Shown in pieces: positions 33,225-49,189 of a DNA stretch of 64,000 nucleotides. This DNA is from Corticium candelabrum. Its lineage: Eukaryota; Porifera; Homoscleromorpha; Homosclerophorida; Plakinidae. Position 1 is the stretch's first letter. Each line of letters starts with the position of its first letter. The stretch is taken from the NCBI RefSeq assembly GCF_963422355.1, contig NC_085099.1:2705342-2769341 (forward strand), given 5' to 3'. The translations under genes and the position numbers were made by a program. The notes under the pieces were generated by a model, which saw nothing but the letters and a program-made list of their open reading frames with translations, did no database searches and was not told where the DNA came from.

Positions 33225-34893
33225 GTGTTGGAATCTCTTGTGTATACACTATTTTTTGTGTTCTACAGTTAAGCCTATGGTATGACTCAGGAGAGTATGA
33301 TATGGCTATAACTTGTGCCTATCCTATCAGTGACTCTGGTTTTCATCAAAATATGGATCAGACGTCTGGTGTTGTAGTGCCGAGGCTGAGATGGGCCCTG
33401 CTTCCCATCTCCAATGAAGGAACAAACCTTGCAGACGTCCCAATTACATTTAAGCCATCAAGTAGCTACATTGGAGACTGGAAAGAAGGAGGATCTTTGA
33501 TGGTGATGGTTGAAACAGGTACCTCTTGCAGTTATTGGTGTCTCACTTTCTATTACTGAGTATCATTTGGTTATTAGAAATCACCAGTGTACTGATGAGT
33601 ATATATGGAGGTGAGTCAATCGTGTTGACATTGGTGAGCTGTTCCCTTCATTTTGTACATACAAATGGATCCAAGAGTAAACCAGTTCATTTGCTGGAAC
33701 AAGGGTGATTAACTTGAACAGTTAATTGGCATCTATCACTTGTAGGTCATAATGTCTTTTTGGTGCAGTTGTCCAATGAGAAAGGACAGTTACTTTGGTG
33801 AGAGTAAGGCCTTTGACATAAACTCTGTTGGATTTGTCTTCAATTTGTTGGATGAAGTAAGACAAGCTGCTTTTGCTGACGTGAAGCATGCCGTTCTCAT
33901 GTGTAGTGCAACTGTTTGTAAGCAAGGATACGTACATGGTTATGAAAAAGTACCAAAGGTTTGTGTGTAATGTACTCGATGCTTATTTGTTACAATTTGT
34001 TCACGTACGTGGTTTGCTAATTAATTTCATGGTTACTTTATTGCTTGTTTGACCATTTTGTGTTCTAAAGTTTGCAGCAAAGTTACATTTCATTGCAATC
34101 ATAAGTACTAGTTGTTTTCTCTTTGTGTGTGTGTGTGTGTGTGTGTGTGAGAGCAATAATTAGGTTTTTCTTGCAAGTTGAGGTTGGTTTCTGAATTTAT
34201 TTTATTTGTTGTCTAAAAAGTCTGACATCACCAACAGTAGTATTTTGTTGGGCTCGAAAGCCAATGAAAAAAGGTTGCTAAATTAATGGTCTCACTTTAT
34301 TGCCATGTGATGTTTGCTATTTTGGTTATCGTTTCTGCTTGTCTACATATTGTGTGTTAGATCTCTGTGCTAATTAACTGGGATATCTGTTTGTCAACTT
34401 TAGTGTCAAACATATTACTATCCCTCTTTTTGTGACCCTATTGGGAAATTCAATTCATCAATGTCTGTGAATTTTACATCTGGTCTGCTGACTGTTCGCA
34501 AGGATCGTACTTACTCTGAAGATACGAATGTTACATTAACAGCAACATTGCCAGATACCATTAATTTAACAAAATTGCTTGACGTGTCGGATACCTTTAA
34601 CTTTTCAACCGTAGCAACAACCACGTCAGTAGGAGGGCATGACAGCGACATTGAAGGTATTCGGTTGTTTGTGTTGCCACAACTGAAACTGATTGAATTT
34701 ACTAACAGATGAACGAATTGATTTGGAACCTGTTCTCGTTGCTGCCATTTGTGTTGGTTGCTTTATCTGTGGTTGTGCTATCATTGGTGTGATCTGGCTG
34801 CTTGTTGGACACAAGTGCAGATCTGAGAGATTGACAAACGTCAGCTCGTCGTCTTCTTTTGTACAAGAACAATCAACTATCAAATACTTGTAG
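32068..34893 (+). CDS. ZP-domain type I membrane protein A
   Basis: Exons about 32068-32137, 32266-32505, 33269-33518, 33578-33704, 33769-33958, 34404-34656, 34709-34893. It begins with a signal peptide (MMFLMSLIGYSILL). ZP-N follows, with Cys pairs around SCKPQFID and ECGSRVLAAGQFRVISN, then ITCAYP. ZP-C follows, with SYIGDWKEG, VSCSLHF, GCPMRKDSYFGES and AVLMCSATVC. A short Ser/Thr/Asn-rich stalk precedes the membrane segment (PVLVAAICVGCFICGCAIIGVIWLLV) and a basic HKCRSER stop-transfer. ZP modules polymerise or act as receptors at the cell surface. The cytoplasmic tail ends early compared with paralogues B and C. Ligand unknown. Confidence 0.82.
33135..33221. repeat. (CA)n microsatellite
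   Basis: Nearly pure CA repeat in the intron before the 33269 exon of ZP gene A. Confidence 0.95.
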
Positions 34894-34957
34894 CAACGAT
34901 GACACTTTTTCAATGGACTCTGGCATTTGTGATAATCCAAAGATGTTAATTAATTAA

Positions 34958-36257
34958 GCATTCAAGGCTGCCCTGTTGTTTATGAAGGACAAAGGAATGT
35001 ACACAAATAGAAGTGTACATTCATTCAGTGCAGACTTGAAGAATATACATGAAGTGTGAATCAATGGAATGTGCAGTGGCAAGATTCAAGTTGTAGTACA
35101 GTAGTACACTTTTTTGCAAGTGACACGGTAACTTCTAAGTACATACAAAACAAAGATTGTTGAAGCACTATAGACTCAAGTGTTGGACTCTCTCCACATG
35201 ACTGGCTATGGTCATGAAGATTGGGTGTGTCTGTAGGCCATGATGCCAGATGGCATATACATACATGTATTATCTATCGTCTATGTATACTATAGGTTGA
35301 GTTAGTACTAGCTTAGTTAGGTTAGTCTGTATCTTTAATAACATATTATTGTATTTTTGTGTTCTTGGTGACAAATGCCCTGGCTTCTACAGCTGAATGA
35401 TGAAACCATGCTAAATAGCAAAATTGTTCTAATACACAAAACAAACTCTCTCTAATTTGAGGAATGAAAGTAAAGTTAGCTGTTGACTTCTTTACTAAAT
35501 ATTTGCATTTTATGGCAGTATACTGAGCATGACATCGAGAGATGATTATTTGTTCGTATTTGAATAGGAAATGATGTAGCATAGAGTATTGTGTGTGACA
35601 TAGCAATAATATTGAACAATTAGGTCACTAAGTTACTTTTGCACACGTCATATTGTAGTGGCCATGTCAAGTGGCTCCGGCGCTCTTCCAGGAAGGGAAG
35701 TTGCACAATAATAATTTAATTAATAGATTATATTGTTTCAGTGTTGATTATCTAGTAAGCGTAGCTGTCTAGAAATCAGAAATCTTAGAACTCAAAACAC
35801 CCCACTATGGACTGGTCTGCAGTGTTAGAGGTTCTGCAACATGCCCTCCAGTGATCAACAAAAGTTGCGTCTCATTTCTCCCAGCAGACACCACCTCCGA
35901 GCACAACCGGAAACGCCTTGAGAAAAGACCCTTGCTATGAGACTCGCGTCTAGTTACTATCAGTAGACATCGTGTAAACGAAGAGCTAAACGACATGATA
36001 TGCACGCTGCTTTCTGAGCAGATTTGGAGGCGGGATTTGGTATGGAAAGTGCAAAGTTTGCAGGCTGTAAACGTGTGAATGGCGCAGGGGCGGAGTTATA
36101 GCACAAACGACGCATCTAAACTTGTGAAAGTCTGGTGTGCACACTAATCCGGTAGTGACACTCAAGCGCGCGCATCGTTTTGTACTAGCGTCACTTTGTT
36201 TTGATGTAACCGTTTGGCTCTGTGTTCTTTCGAATTAGAGTGACGAAGTCTATCAGA
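34958..36257. other. Spacer between ZP genes A and B
   Basis: No exon recognised. It presumably holds the 3'UTR of gene A and the promoter of gene B. Confidence 0.5.
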
Positions 36258-38151
36258 ATGAGGTCTGTCCTGCTACAACTGAGTGTGGCTCTGGTGTTGT
36301 GCTTGATGCAAGACATTCAACGAACCTACACCTCAGGTTAGATACAGTAGAACGTTGAATACAACTTGGGCTGACATTCTAGGGACCTTAATTCCATGCC
36401 ACGTATTCTTGAGTGTGTAGCTTTAGTAGGTTTACCTTTCATCATGGGTTACTTTGTGATCCCTTCAACAGAAAAGATGCTTTGGCGCCTACAACAAGAA
36501 GGGAGGAAAGGGCGTGTTTCACATTTTGACAGTTCCGCCTATTGTTTATAATGCAAATGTCCGGCGTTTGTGCAGTCCTTTGTTACAAAATTATTGTCTA
36601 TGATATGTAATAAGATCACAGGTTGATGCTCTTACAGTGAAGTTTGGATATGCAGTTTAACTTGATTTTTGTAACTGCTGCACTAAAAGTAGTACAGTAC
36701 AGAGTTGACAACCAGATTACAGTTTCGATAGCGATGAAATGGTGCTACTGACTTTCAGATATAACAACTTTATTACATGCCATGCCAAGTGTGCTCTAGC
36801 ATAAATCCACTACCTAACTTATAATTCTCATGCAGGCTGTCATATTTTGTTGTAAATATATTTGTTGTATTAATCTGTCTCAGCTTCGAGTCTTTCTAAT
36901 ATGATTGCTAAGACCTGCAACTATGATGAGAATGGGAATAAATATGTGGAAGTGTCTATCTTGCAAACGGATATGGAGTGGCTCAGTGTAGCGTCTGTCA
37001 ATAGCTTGAGGCTCTGGGGAAATGGTTCCCACTGCAGACATCGTTCTTGTTGCAATGGTGAAGGATGGATGTGGAGATTTAATGGTTCGCAGTGTGGTAG
37101 TCAACTGTTGGTGGATGATGACAATGAAATTATATCTAATGTGGTAAGTCTTTTAATTTGTTGTTTTGTTTAGAACCTGTTGTTACGTTTTTGGTTCGTT
37201 AGCTAGTCTGCTTGCATGTTTACACTATGGTGACTTGACATTTGACATAGACTACACAGTTAGTGTGACTGTTACTTAATTAATTTAAAAATTTAAGTTA
37301 TTCCTGCAGTGGTGATATTGTGTAGTATTGATTAAAATTAACCTTTTTAGCTTTATATTGAAGAAAAAAATTCAACTAGTATCAGAAATCCTAAATCCGA
37401 TATGGCTATGATCACATGTAATTTTCCAAGCGCTGTAACTGGATCTGCATCTCAACCTGTAATGGATGAAAGTGCTGACAAAGTTACAATGCCAAAATTG
37501 TCATGGTCAGTGTACCGTACTGATGGATATATTCCATTTCCTGATCCATCTGCTGCCGTTACCTTTAATCCGACAAGTACATACGTTGGAGATTGGACCG
37601 AAGGAAACTATCTACTTCTCCTGGTTCAAGCAGGTAACTTGCATGATCTGATATCTAGAATGTAGGCATTTGTAGTATTGCTGACAGGCTTTTTGTAACA
37701 TGATTGTAGAAGACATCTTTTCATTACAAAAGGCATATAAGAAAAATATTCAATTGGCCGTGTACAGCTGTTCATTTAATCTAATACACGAAGGCAATGG
37801 ATCACAGCAAATTGAAATAAAGCCATTAATAACCAAAGGGTCAGTATAGATATCAGATTTCTATCTACTTGTTGATTACTATGAACTATAAAACAAAGGA
37901 TTCTTTTTATACATTTGCAGTTGTCCTGTTAAAGATGGAAGTACTTTCTTTGGTGCAGGGGATGCCTATCATTATTTGGATGTAGCTGTGGTTATTGATA
38001 TTGCACACGAAGCTGACCACCTGGGTGGTTCTGATGTCAACTTTGCTTTTCTCACTTGCACCGCCAGTCTCTGTCGGGATCATGGCGTGAACAAATACGA
38101 GCAAGTGCCTCGAGTATGCAGTATATATAGAGATATAATACTTACTTATAG

Positions 38152-38189
<38 letters not shown>

Positions 38190-38774
38190 TTGTTACATGT
38201 GGTGTTTGGATGTTTATAGTGTCCAGGATACGAACCACAGTATTGTTATCAGGAAATGGAAGATGCAAACATGTCTTTAAGTGATTATTATGTATCAGGA
38301 CTTCTGAAGATGCAGACTATTGGTACACCTTCACCATCAACAGTTCAAACATTACCTGAACGTTTTACCTCTACTCCTACCCCTACTCCTACTGGTGTAG
38401 ACATTGAAGTTAATGATGGCGAATTAGGTGAGGAGGTTGCAGTGTCATGTCTACTTGAAGAGTTGGATAATGTGTTGTCTTTCGAAGGTTCAGATAGATC
38501 TGTGGTGTTGTCGCCATTCCTCGTTGCTGTTGTGTGCCTGTCGTGCCTGATATGCGGTTGCACTCTAGTTGCTGTACCTTGTATTATCCAGTCTCACTTT
38601 GGACGACGCAGGACACCTGCCCCGGTCAATAAGGATGAAACGGTTGAACAAGGCCAATACAGAAAGGTTGCCAAGTGTGATGCACTGTCTCTAGACTCGG
38701 GCATTCCTGGGAGTTCTGCTTCTTCACCGGTTAAACTGATGTCTAGTTTGACTTTTGATTCTCAGGTGGTATAA
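36258..38774 (+). CDS. ZP-domain type I membrane protein B
   Basis: Exons 36258-36336, 36884-37143, 37351-37633, 37710-37839, 37921-38113, 38220-38774. It starts with a signal peptide (MRSVLLQLSVALVLCLMQD). ZP-N runs from CNYDENGNKYVEVS through WRFNGSQCGSQLLVDDD and SDMAMITCNF. ZP-C includes STYVGDWTEGNYLLLL, VYSCSFNL, KGCPVKDGSTFFGAG and LTCTASLC. A Pro/Thr stalk (TPTPTPTG), one membrane segment (LSPFLVAVVCLSCLICGCTL) and a cytosolic tail with DALSLDSGIPGSS follow. It is a paralogue of gene C with the same exon pattern and phases. A surface or matrix recognition role is inferred from the family; no ligand is predicted. Confidence 0.87.
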
Positions 38775-38975
38775 ACTGTTTTGTTATGGAGATGGCCATG
38801 TTTTGACAAGCTGCTTGGAAATAGCATGTATGCAAAGAAATCATTTTCCTTGTAGTGTAGAGGTTGACTGTTGTATACTGGTTTTACAATACTCATTTTG
38901 TGTATAGAAGATTATTCAAGACATGCCAAGGTCCGTCTCTTATATTTACTTGTAACTGAATAGCTAAATGTATGA

Positions 38976-38978
38976 AAT

Positions 38979-39046
<68 letters not shown>

Positions 39047-39068
39047 GGTGTGTGTGTGTGTGTGTGTC

Positions 39069-39144
<76 letters not shown>

Positions 39145-39150
39145 TGTGTG
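38976..39150. repeat. (TG)n microsatellite
   Basis: About 170 bp of TG repeat with two TCGG interruptions, in the spacer between ZP genes B and C. Confidence 0.95.
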
Positions 39151-39877
39151 ATGGTGTACTATGCAACAGCTCCAGTTGAAAAGCATAATTTTCATTAAAA
39201 TTACTGTTTTCCTGCTACAACTGCTATAACAACTAGGCAGCAAAACTGAACTCTAACAACAGTCATCAAAGCAACTTTTTAGGAAACAATGTTGAAATAT
39301 TTGACATCAATGCGTCATCAATCTAATTTCACATTATTTGACATCAGTGCGTCATGAATCTAATTTCACTAGCATTACTGGCCTATGCAATCAGTACATG
39401 ACAATCTAACATAATCCAATTCAGAGATTAGACTTTCTAGGCGTCATCTGGCAGTCTAGCCAGAAAGCTGTGAGGGTGAAGAATCTCGTATTTCTTGGTT
39501 CTAACGCTTTCCCATCTTGCTCACCTGACTGCATAGTCTAAATTAATTAATTAATTACACAACATATTGCAATACGTACTCAGTATCTGTGATCAAAGCC
39601 ATGTAGCTATACTATATTTTTAGACAAGTAAGGGAGAAACTCGGCCGTTATTTGTGGCTAAATTTGTGAGAGTGGAAGAGAGCCCTACAGTTTCGCAACG
39701 CGTGTTAATCAATTAATTGTGCCCACTTCCGCTGACCTTCACAGGTGCGCCCGGAAATGACGGGTGGACTTCTACGTACACGAACATATTGTAATGCAGT
39801 GATGACGTTCAAGCTCACACGACGTTATGTAGCGTGGATTTTCGCGGACGATACAATTTGCTATTTCCTGGTGTACG

Positions 39878-43988
<4,111 letters not shown>

Positions 43989-44286
43989 CTTCTGTTATTA
44001 CATGGAAGCAAATTTGTTATGTAATGCTTGCATTTTAGCAAGTTACAGTGTACTTTCATTGCATTTTCTGTTTAATTAATTCACAAACATACAGTGTCTC
44101 TAGATAGATGAATGCACAAGACAAGCAATAGCTATTGTGCTAGTTCTGAGTGTCATGTGCAGTCACGTTATTTTAATTTATTGTAACTAATTAATAACTA
44201 GTAACTGTGCTCGCGTGTGCTTGGCATGCGATATGCTTCAGCCTTGGAGACCACACCGTCACTCACGTGACCTAATTGATTGGGCG

Positions 44287-47200
44287 ATGGAGGAAGAGGC
44301 GAGTCAACTAGATCATCAAAGCAGCTTAGACAGAAAAATGACGTCAATGAAAAGACTAGCCACGACAGCATTTTCTAGAGCGCGACAAGTAACTTGCTAC
44401 AAGTGAGTCCCCACTAGGCGCCAAGTTTATTGAAACTTTGGTTTTCAGTTTACAGAAGAGAAGTTGGGCCAAGTCGAAAAAACGACATACGACGCACAAT
44501 TTGAAAACATGGTGGTACGTGCTGAAACGACAAAGCAGTGGACAGAGAGAATCATCAAAGACATTGAGCGCACGTTGGAACCAAATCCGAGTAGGAACTT
44601 TCAACATCTCAGATTTTAACAAATAAAACTACAAGATATCTACTACAGTTCTAAACAATTATTACGACAATAACTATTAGCAAACAGAATATGCTGTGCG
44701 TGTTAGGATTTTTTGGCTGCTTGATGGGTGAGCATGAATTCAGTCATGGCTTGTGGTGAGATTTGGGTTAGAGTGAGGAAGAGCTGCGCAGCTTGTCAAC
44801 CTCGCTCTCTCGCCCTGGCCCATCTGTGCCCAGTGGTAAGACAAAGTTGACGACTACAATTGAAATTGATTATTACCTGACACAGTCAACTCGTATCCAC
44901 AGGAATAACTAGCTTCAATATTTTACTGAGGCATCTTGTTAATATCAACTTGAAGAGTGTTACTAATGTCAGTCATGTGACCAGACCAACGGAGCTTTAG
45001 TTAGTTAATGTCGGCAATGAAAACTAACAGACTGTAAAAACAACCGACCAAGTCTACGATTACCTGTACTGTACTAACAACTGACCTAATGTTCTCTTGT
45101 TGATCTTGAAGCCCACTGGCTAAGTTTCAGATAAGCAGAAATTTTTTATGCGACACACCCACCCAAAAAATTTTAAATGCTACAGCCACTTTTTCAACTG
45201 AGGCAACCGCCTCGATTGCCTCATGCCTAGTTATGCCACTACGTACATCTTTATTATTAGTTGAGGGACTTCTACATGTCGGGTCAGACCAACTATTATT
45301 TGGTGCTTGGATATTTGGACATGAAACCTTGACCAACCAATCGAAATAGAAATAAAAAAGTAATGATCATGTGACATTTTGAGCATACAGCTTTTTCATT
45401 GCACTGCATACAAATGTGGGATAACAAAACGGACGTTAAAAAAAGAGTTGATACCAAAGCAGAACGCGGTAACAACCGTTGGACCACATGCACTGTTAAC
45501 ACTTGCGGAGTCATTGATACGTAGTTGTAGGACGTATATACTACTAAGCAGGCATAATATCATTATGCATGCGCACATCAAATTTATTTCTATTTTGTCA
45601 AGCTCAAAACTGGACCGACAAATCCGAGCGTCAAGAAATTTAATTGGTCCGCCTCGAGTAGTCATGCCAAGCTACTGCCATTTTTTGCTACAGTAGTTTT
45701 ATCATATCATGTGTCAAATTGGTTATGAACATTACAACAAGACAAATTTTTATGTCATACTACTAGACCACATAAAAAAATATTTGTGTTTTTGCAACAG
45801 CGACTGACCCGATTTTTCGGTGAATGTAACAATTTAGTTTGCTTCATTTATATTAAATAGTAGGCATAGTGCCATACATACAGTCAGTCTTACAGGGGCA
45901 TAGCATGGAATGGGCTAGACCGGGCTATAGCCCCATCATTTGTAGGTGTGGTTATAGAAATTGTGGACTGTAAATACATGTGAGGACCACGCTGTATATA
46001 GTATATACACCACCCTTTTTTCCAGTCTGGCTCTGCCACTGATTCTACCGTATCAGTCAATTAGAAGCCAATAAAGGCGGGCGTGCCCATAAAAGTGGGC
46101 GTGTTCCGTAGCATGGTGAAGTTTAGCTTCCCATTTCTAGAGGTCACGCTATGTCCCTGTCTTTCATGTTCCTGCAGTGCTCACGTCACGTACAGACTTT
46201 CGGCAGTCACAAGCTGAAGTGTGCAGCACCCTCTACGTGCTCATGCCTACGCATGCATGGCATGCTCAAGTGCCTTACACTTACATCACATGCCAATGAC
46301 TGGTGTTTGCATAGAGTGCTGATCGGGTTTGACCTGTGTGTTGCATCAGGAGCTCCATAGAGTGCAAGAACAGCACACCTTACAAAGACTCTATGACGAA
46401 ATCGTCAGACCCAAAGTCTTTGAGAGGCGTGGTTTCACTTAGCTTGAAAGCCACATTGCATTTGGATCTGCTACAGCATTTGTTTTGGCCACTGAAAAAG
46501 GTGACTGGAAAAAGTGTACCTTTGAATGAGAACGTGGGCTTGTGCCTATCATTTGACTGCCGGTATATCAAGTTTGGGTTAGACTCGAATTCCACTGTTG
46601 CTGAGCTGCATGCCAAGCGACCCTTTGTTCCTTCAGCCTTTGACACTCTACTCAGCAATGCAGCTCAACGTGACGCTCTTTGTTCTTTTGATCAAGCATG
46701 CTTTGTATCATGCTGTACTTGGAAAAAGTATGAAGTAAAAAATTTAAACCGACCGACTGTCCCAGTTAAAACAGCCTGTCCGACACAAAACACAAAATAT
46801 ATTTGGTGTGGCCTTATATACTTTATTTTCTATCTTTTATAGATATTCGTTTGGAAGGATTTTTGTATCAAAAGTTTGACCGTAAGAGACCAAGCAGGAT
46901 GATTCCAGTGGAAGAGTTAGGCGATACAATGATCAATGCAGGAGCAAACATCGGTCCTACAACATTATATGGTATGTAACCCTTCAACTCGTACCACGAT
47001 CATAATGTAGTCACGCTTCATTGCTCCAGGTGGCTATTTACAAATTTGTGGAGAAGTCCAACAGAGACTCGGTATGGCTCATCGTGAATTCATGACGACG
47101 GTCGTTGAGAAGGTCTTGAGTCCACTGAAGAAGTTTCTCAGTGAGGATATCAAAACAATACAAAAGGAACGTCAGAGATTGGCAGTCAAGAGGTTGGACC

Positions 47201-48154
47201 TGGACGTTTGTAAAAACCGAGGAAAACGAGCGTCGACTTTTGAGAAGCAGCAGCTTGTCCGATTTTTGTCATTACACAATCGTATTGGTATTTTAATTTT
47301 TATTGTTTATTAGGCAGAGGCACAGCTGAGGGCCGCACAGGGTGAATTTGACAGTCAGTACGAAATGACGAAGCTATTGTTGGAACGGCTACCAGACATT
47401 CAGGTAGTCGGTCGAGTTTGTTGTGCTTGGTGGTGTGGGACTTAATTTATATAGTGAATGGCGATGACGGATAGTTTCTCTACTCAAAATCACTAGTTTA
47501 CAAACAATTTATAAAATACGGTGTGTGTGTGTTTGTGTGTTGTAGCTCGTTCACATTTTATTAGTCAAGATTTACAGCCCACTCGTTATACAGTAGAAAG
47601 TATATGCATTCGAAGGCAACATGTAGGAATTTGAGAATTTCATACGTTACAGTTGAATTTAATCTTTTACTGATAATTTGTTGTACTAAGGGCACCATTT
47701 TGGTCGAGGCAAAATGACCGAGGCTAGTAATTGAGTCGTAAACACATGATATGCAAATTTAAATATATTTATATCAATTTATTGATTTTATTGGGGTAAG
47801 TTATAATTTTTTGCAATGTTTATGGTGTGATTTTGACAAGATTGTAAAATTTTTGACTAATTCTGTGTTTGTGTTTGTTTGTTTGTCTGTCTCTGTCTTT
47901 GTTTGTTTGTCTGTGTTTGTGTTTGTTTGTTTGGTTGTTTATGTGTTTGCTTGTTTGTGTAAGCAAAGCGAAGGCCGATAGACTCAGAGGCAAGGCAAAC
48001 TGTCTGAATAGGTGTGACTGCAGTGTCAGTCAACGGTTTTGACCACTAAATTTGGATTTTTAATGCAATTGTTATACAGGGGCTTTACGTTTTACATTTA
48101 TGTTTCACTGACTGGTACTAGGCTACGCGTGCACACACACACACACACACACTT

Positions 48155-48227
<73 letters not shown>

Positions 48228-48798
48228 GTATTAAGAGTCGATGCGCTTTATTTCTTGTTTCTGCTGTGTAACAGGCTTCTCATCGTAAACTACTACAGGA
48301 ATTTGTTGCAGCTCAAAAACAGTACTACTGCACATGCACAGATCTTATGACAAACGTGGCTTTGTTAGTTGTTATCAACCTCAAATTATCGTAATACCAA
48401 AGTTAAATTACCATACTTATTCATTCATAGATCTACAAGAGAAACTGAGAAACCATCAGTCCCAAGCAATCGACCACGTCGAGCAAGGGTTTTGTATGAC
48501 TATGATGCAGCTGATGAAGAAGAGCTATCACTACTAGCTGACGAGGCAAAGCTACTACCAAACTAATGATATATGTACCATATTGATATATAACTAACGT
48601 TATTGTTAATTAATTATTAAATTATTATTGTCAATAATCTAATTCTTAGTAATGACTGGAATACAATGTGTGTTTGTTTTTTCGTTGGTGTAGATTGTGA
48701 CAGTCTTGCCAGTGGAGTGTGACAAAGACTGGGTTGTTGCCAAGAAAGACGGACAGACAGGCAGAGTACCAGTCAGCTACCTCGAGTATCTTTCATAA
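44287..48798 (+). CDS. SH3GLB: Endophilin-B (SH3GLB-type BAR-SH3 protein)
   Basis: N-BAR/SH3 protein that binds and curves membranes at Golgi, endosomes, autophagosomes and mitochondria. Exons 44287-44388, 44449-44590, 46843-46971, 47030-~47256, 47314-47403, 48275-~48355, 48431-48545, 48694-48798. The N-terminal amphipathic helix (MKRLATTAFSRARQ) leads into FTEEKLGQVEKT, FDRKRPSRMIPVEELGDTM, PLKKFLSEDIKTIQKERQRL, KRLDLDVCKNRGK and the last BAR helix. The SH3 domain has ARVLYDYDAADEEELSLLADE, then DWVVAKKDGQTGRVPVSYLEYL, with ALYDY-like, W and P-x-x-Y positions intact. In-frame ATGs at 44233, 44287 and 44338 leave the start open. The intron after 48545 uses a GC donor. The join between 48355 and 48431 does not keep frame as drawn, so a micro-exon or indel is possible. 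Confidence 0.85.
45892..46162. mobile_element. hAT-like MITE in endophilin-B intron 2
   Basis: The left end ACAGGGGCATAGCATGG and the right end (complement ACAGGGACATAGCGTG) form imperfect inverted repeats about 270 bp apart. Internal GTGGGCGTG/GGGCGTG motifs are present. No coding capacity. Confidence 0.5.
46336..46842 (+). other. Unidentified open frame in endophilin-B intron 2
   Basis: An open frame of about 500 nt with balanced composition and no recognised domain (contains FDCRYIKFGLDSNS and HAKRPFVPSAFDTLL). It lies inside a 2.2-kb intron that also holds transposon ends. It may be a fragment of a transposon gene. I cannot name it. Confidence 0.25.
48127..48222. repeat. (CA)n microsatellite
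   Basis: CA repeat with one TTG interruption in the intron before the 48275 exon of endophilin-B. Confidence 0.95.
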
Positions 48799-49189
48799 TC
48801 AATGACGTCATACTAGATATTGTGTGGTATGGAAGCGACATTTGTGTCTAATAGATTACCAAATGGCAGACTATAATGCCCTGTACTTAGTACTGTGCTG
48901 TAGAGGCCAGTGCGCGAATTGTTTTGATGAGATGGATAATTGTTGAGTATTATGGCGCTTAGGGAAGCATAAACATGCATATTCATGTCAATACGACGTC
49001 GTTTTAGTATAGAATTACGGCGTATCTCTTCAAACAAGTCATCCGGTTTCTCTGTGTTCCCAACATTTCTAGCCCGCTGTGATGTTTCAACGACAACTGT
49101 CTGCTAGTGCTCTACTGGTGTCTGGCTCATACGGGTCACGATGATACTCAATGCGATGAGGCAAGTTTGTGTGCAGACTACTCGAGAGC

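Noticed and set aside
45120-45245. Possible hAT-type MITE end near CGTAGTGGCATAACTAGGC (minus)
   Set aside because: Only one end could be seen; no partner inverted repeat was found.
49169-49189. Upstream extension of HS6ST to 49169
   Set aside because: The codon at 49169 is GTG; the first ATG is at 49190 and gives a normal type II anchor.
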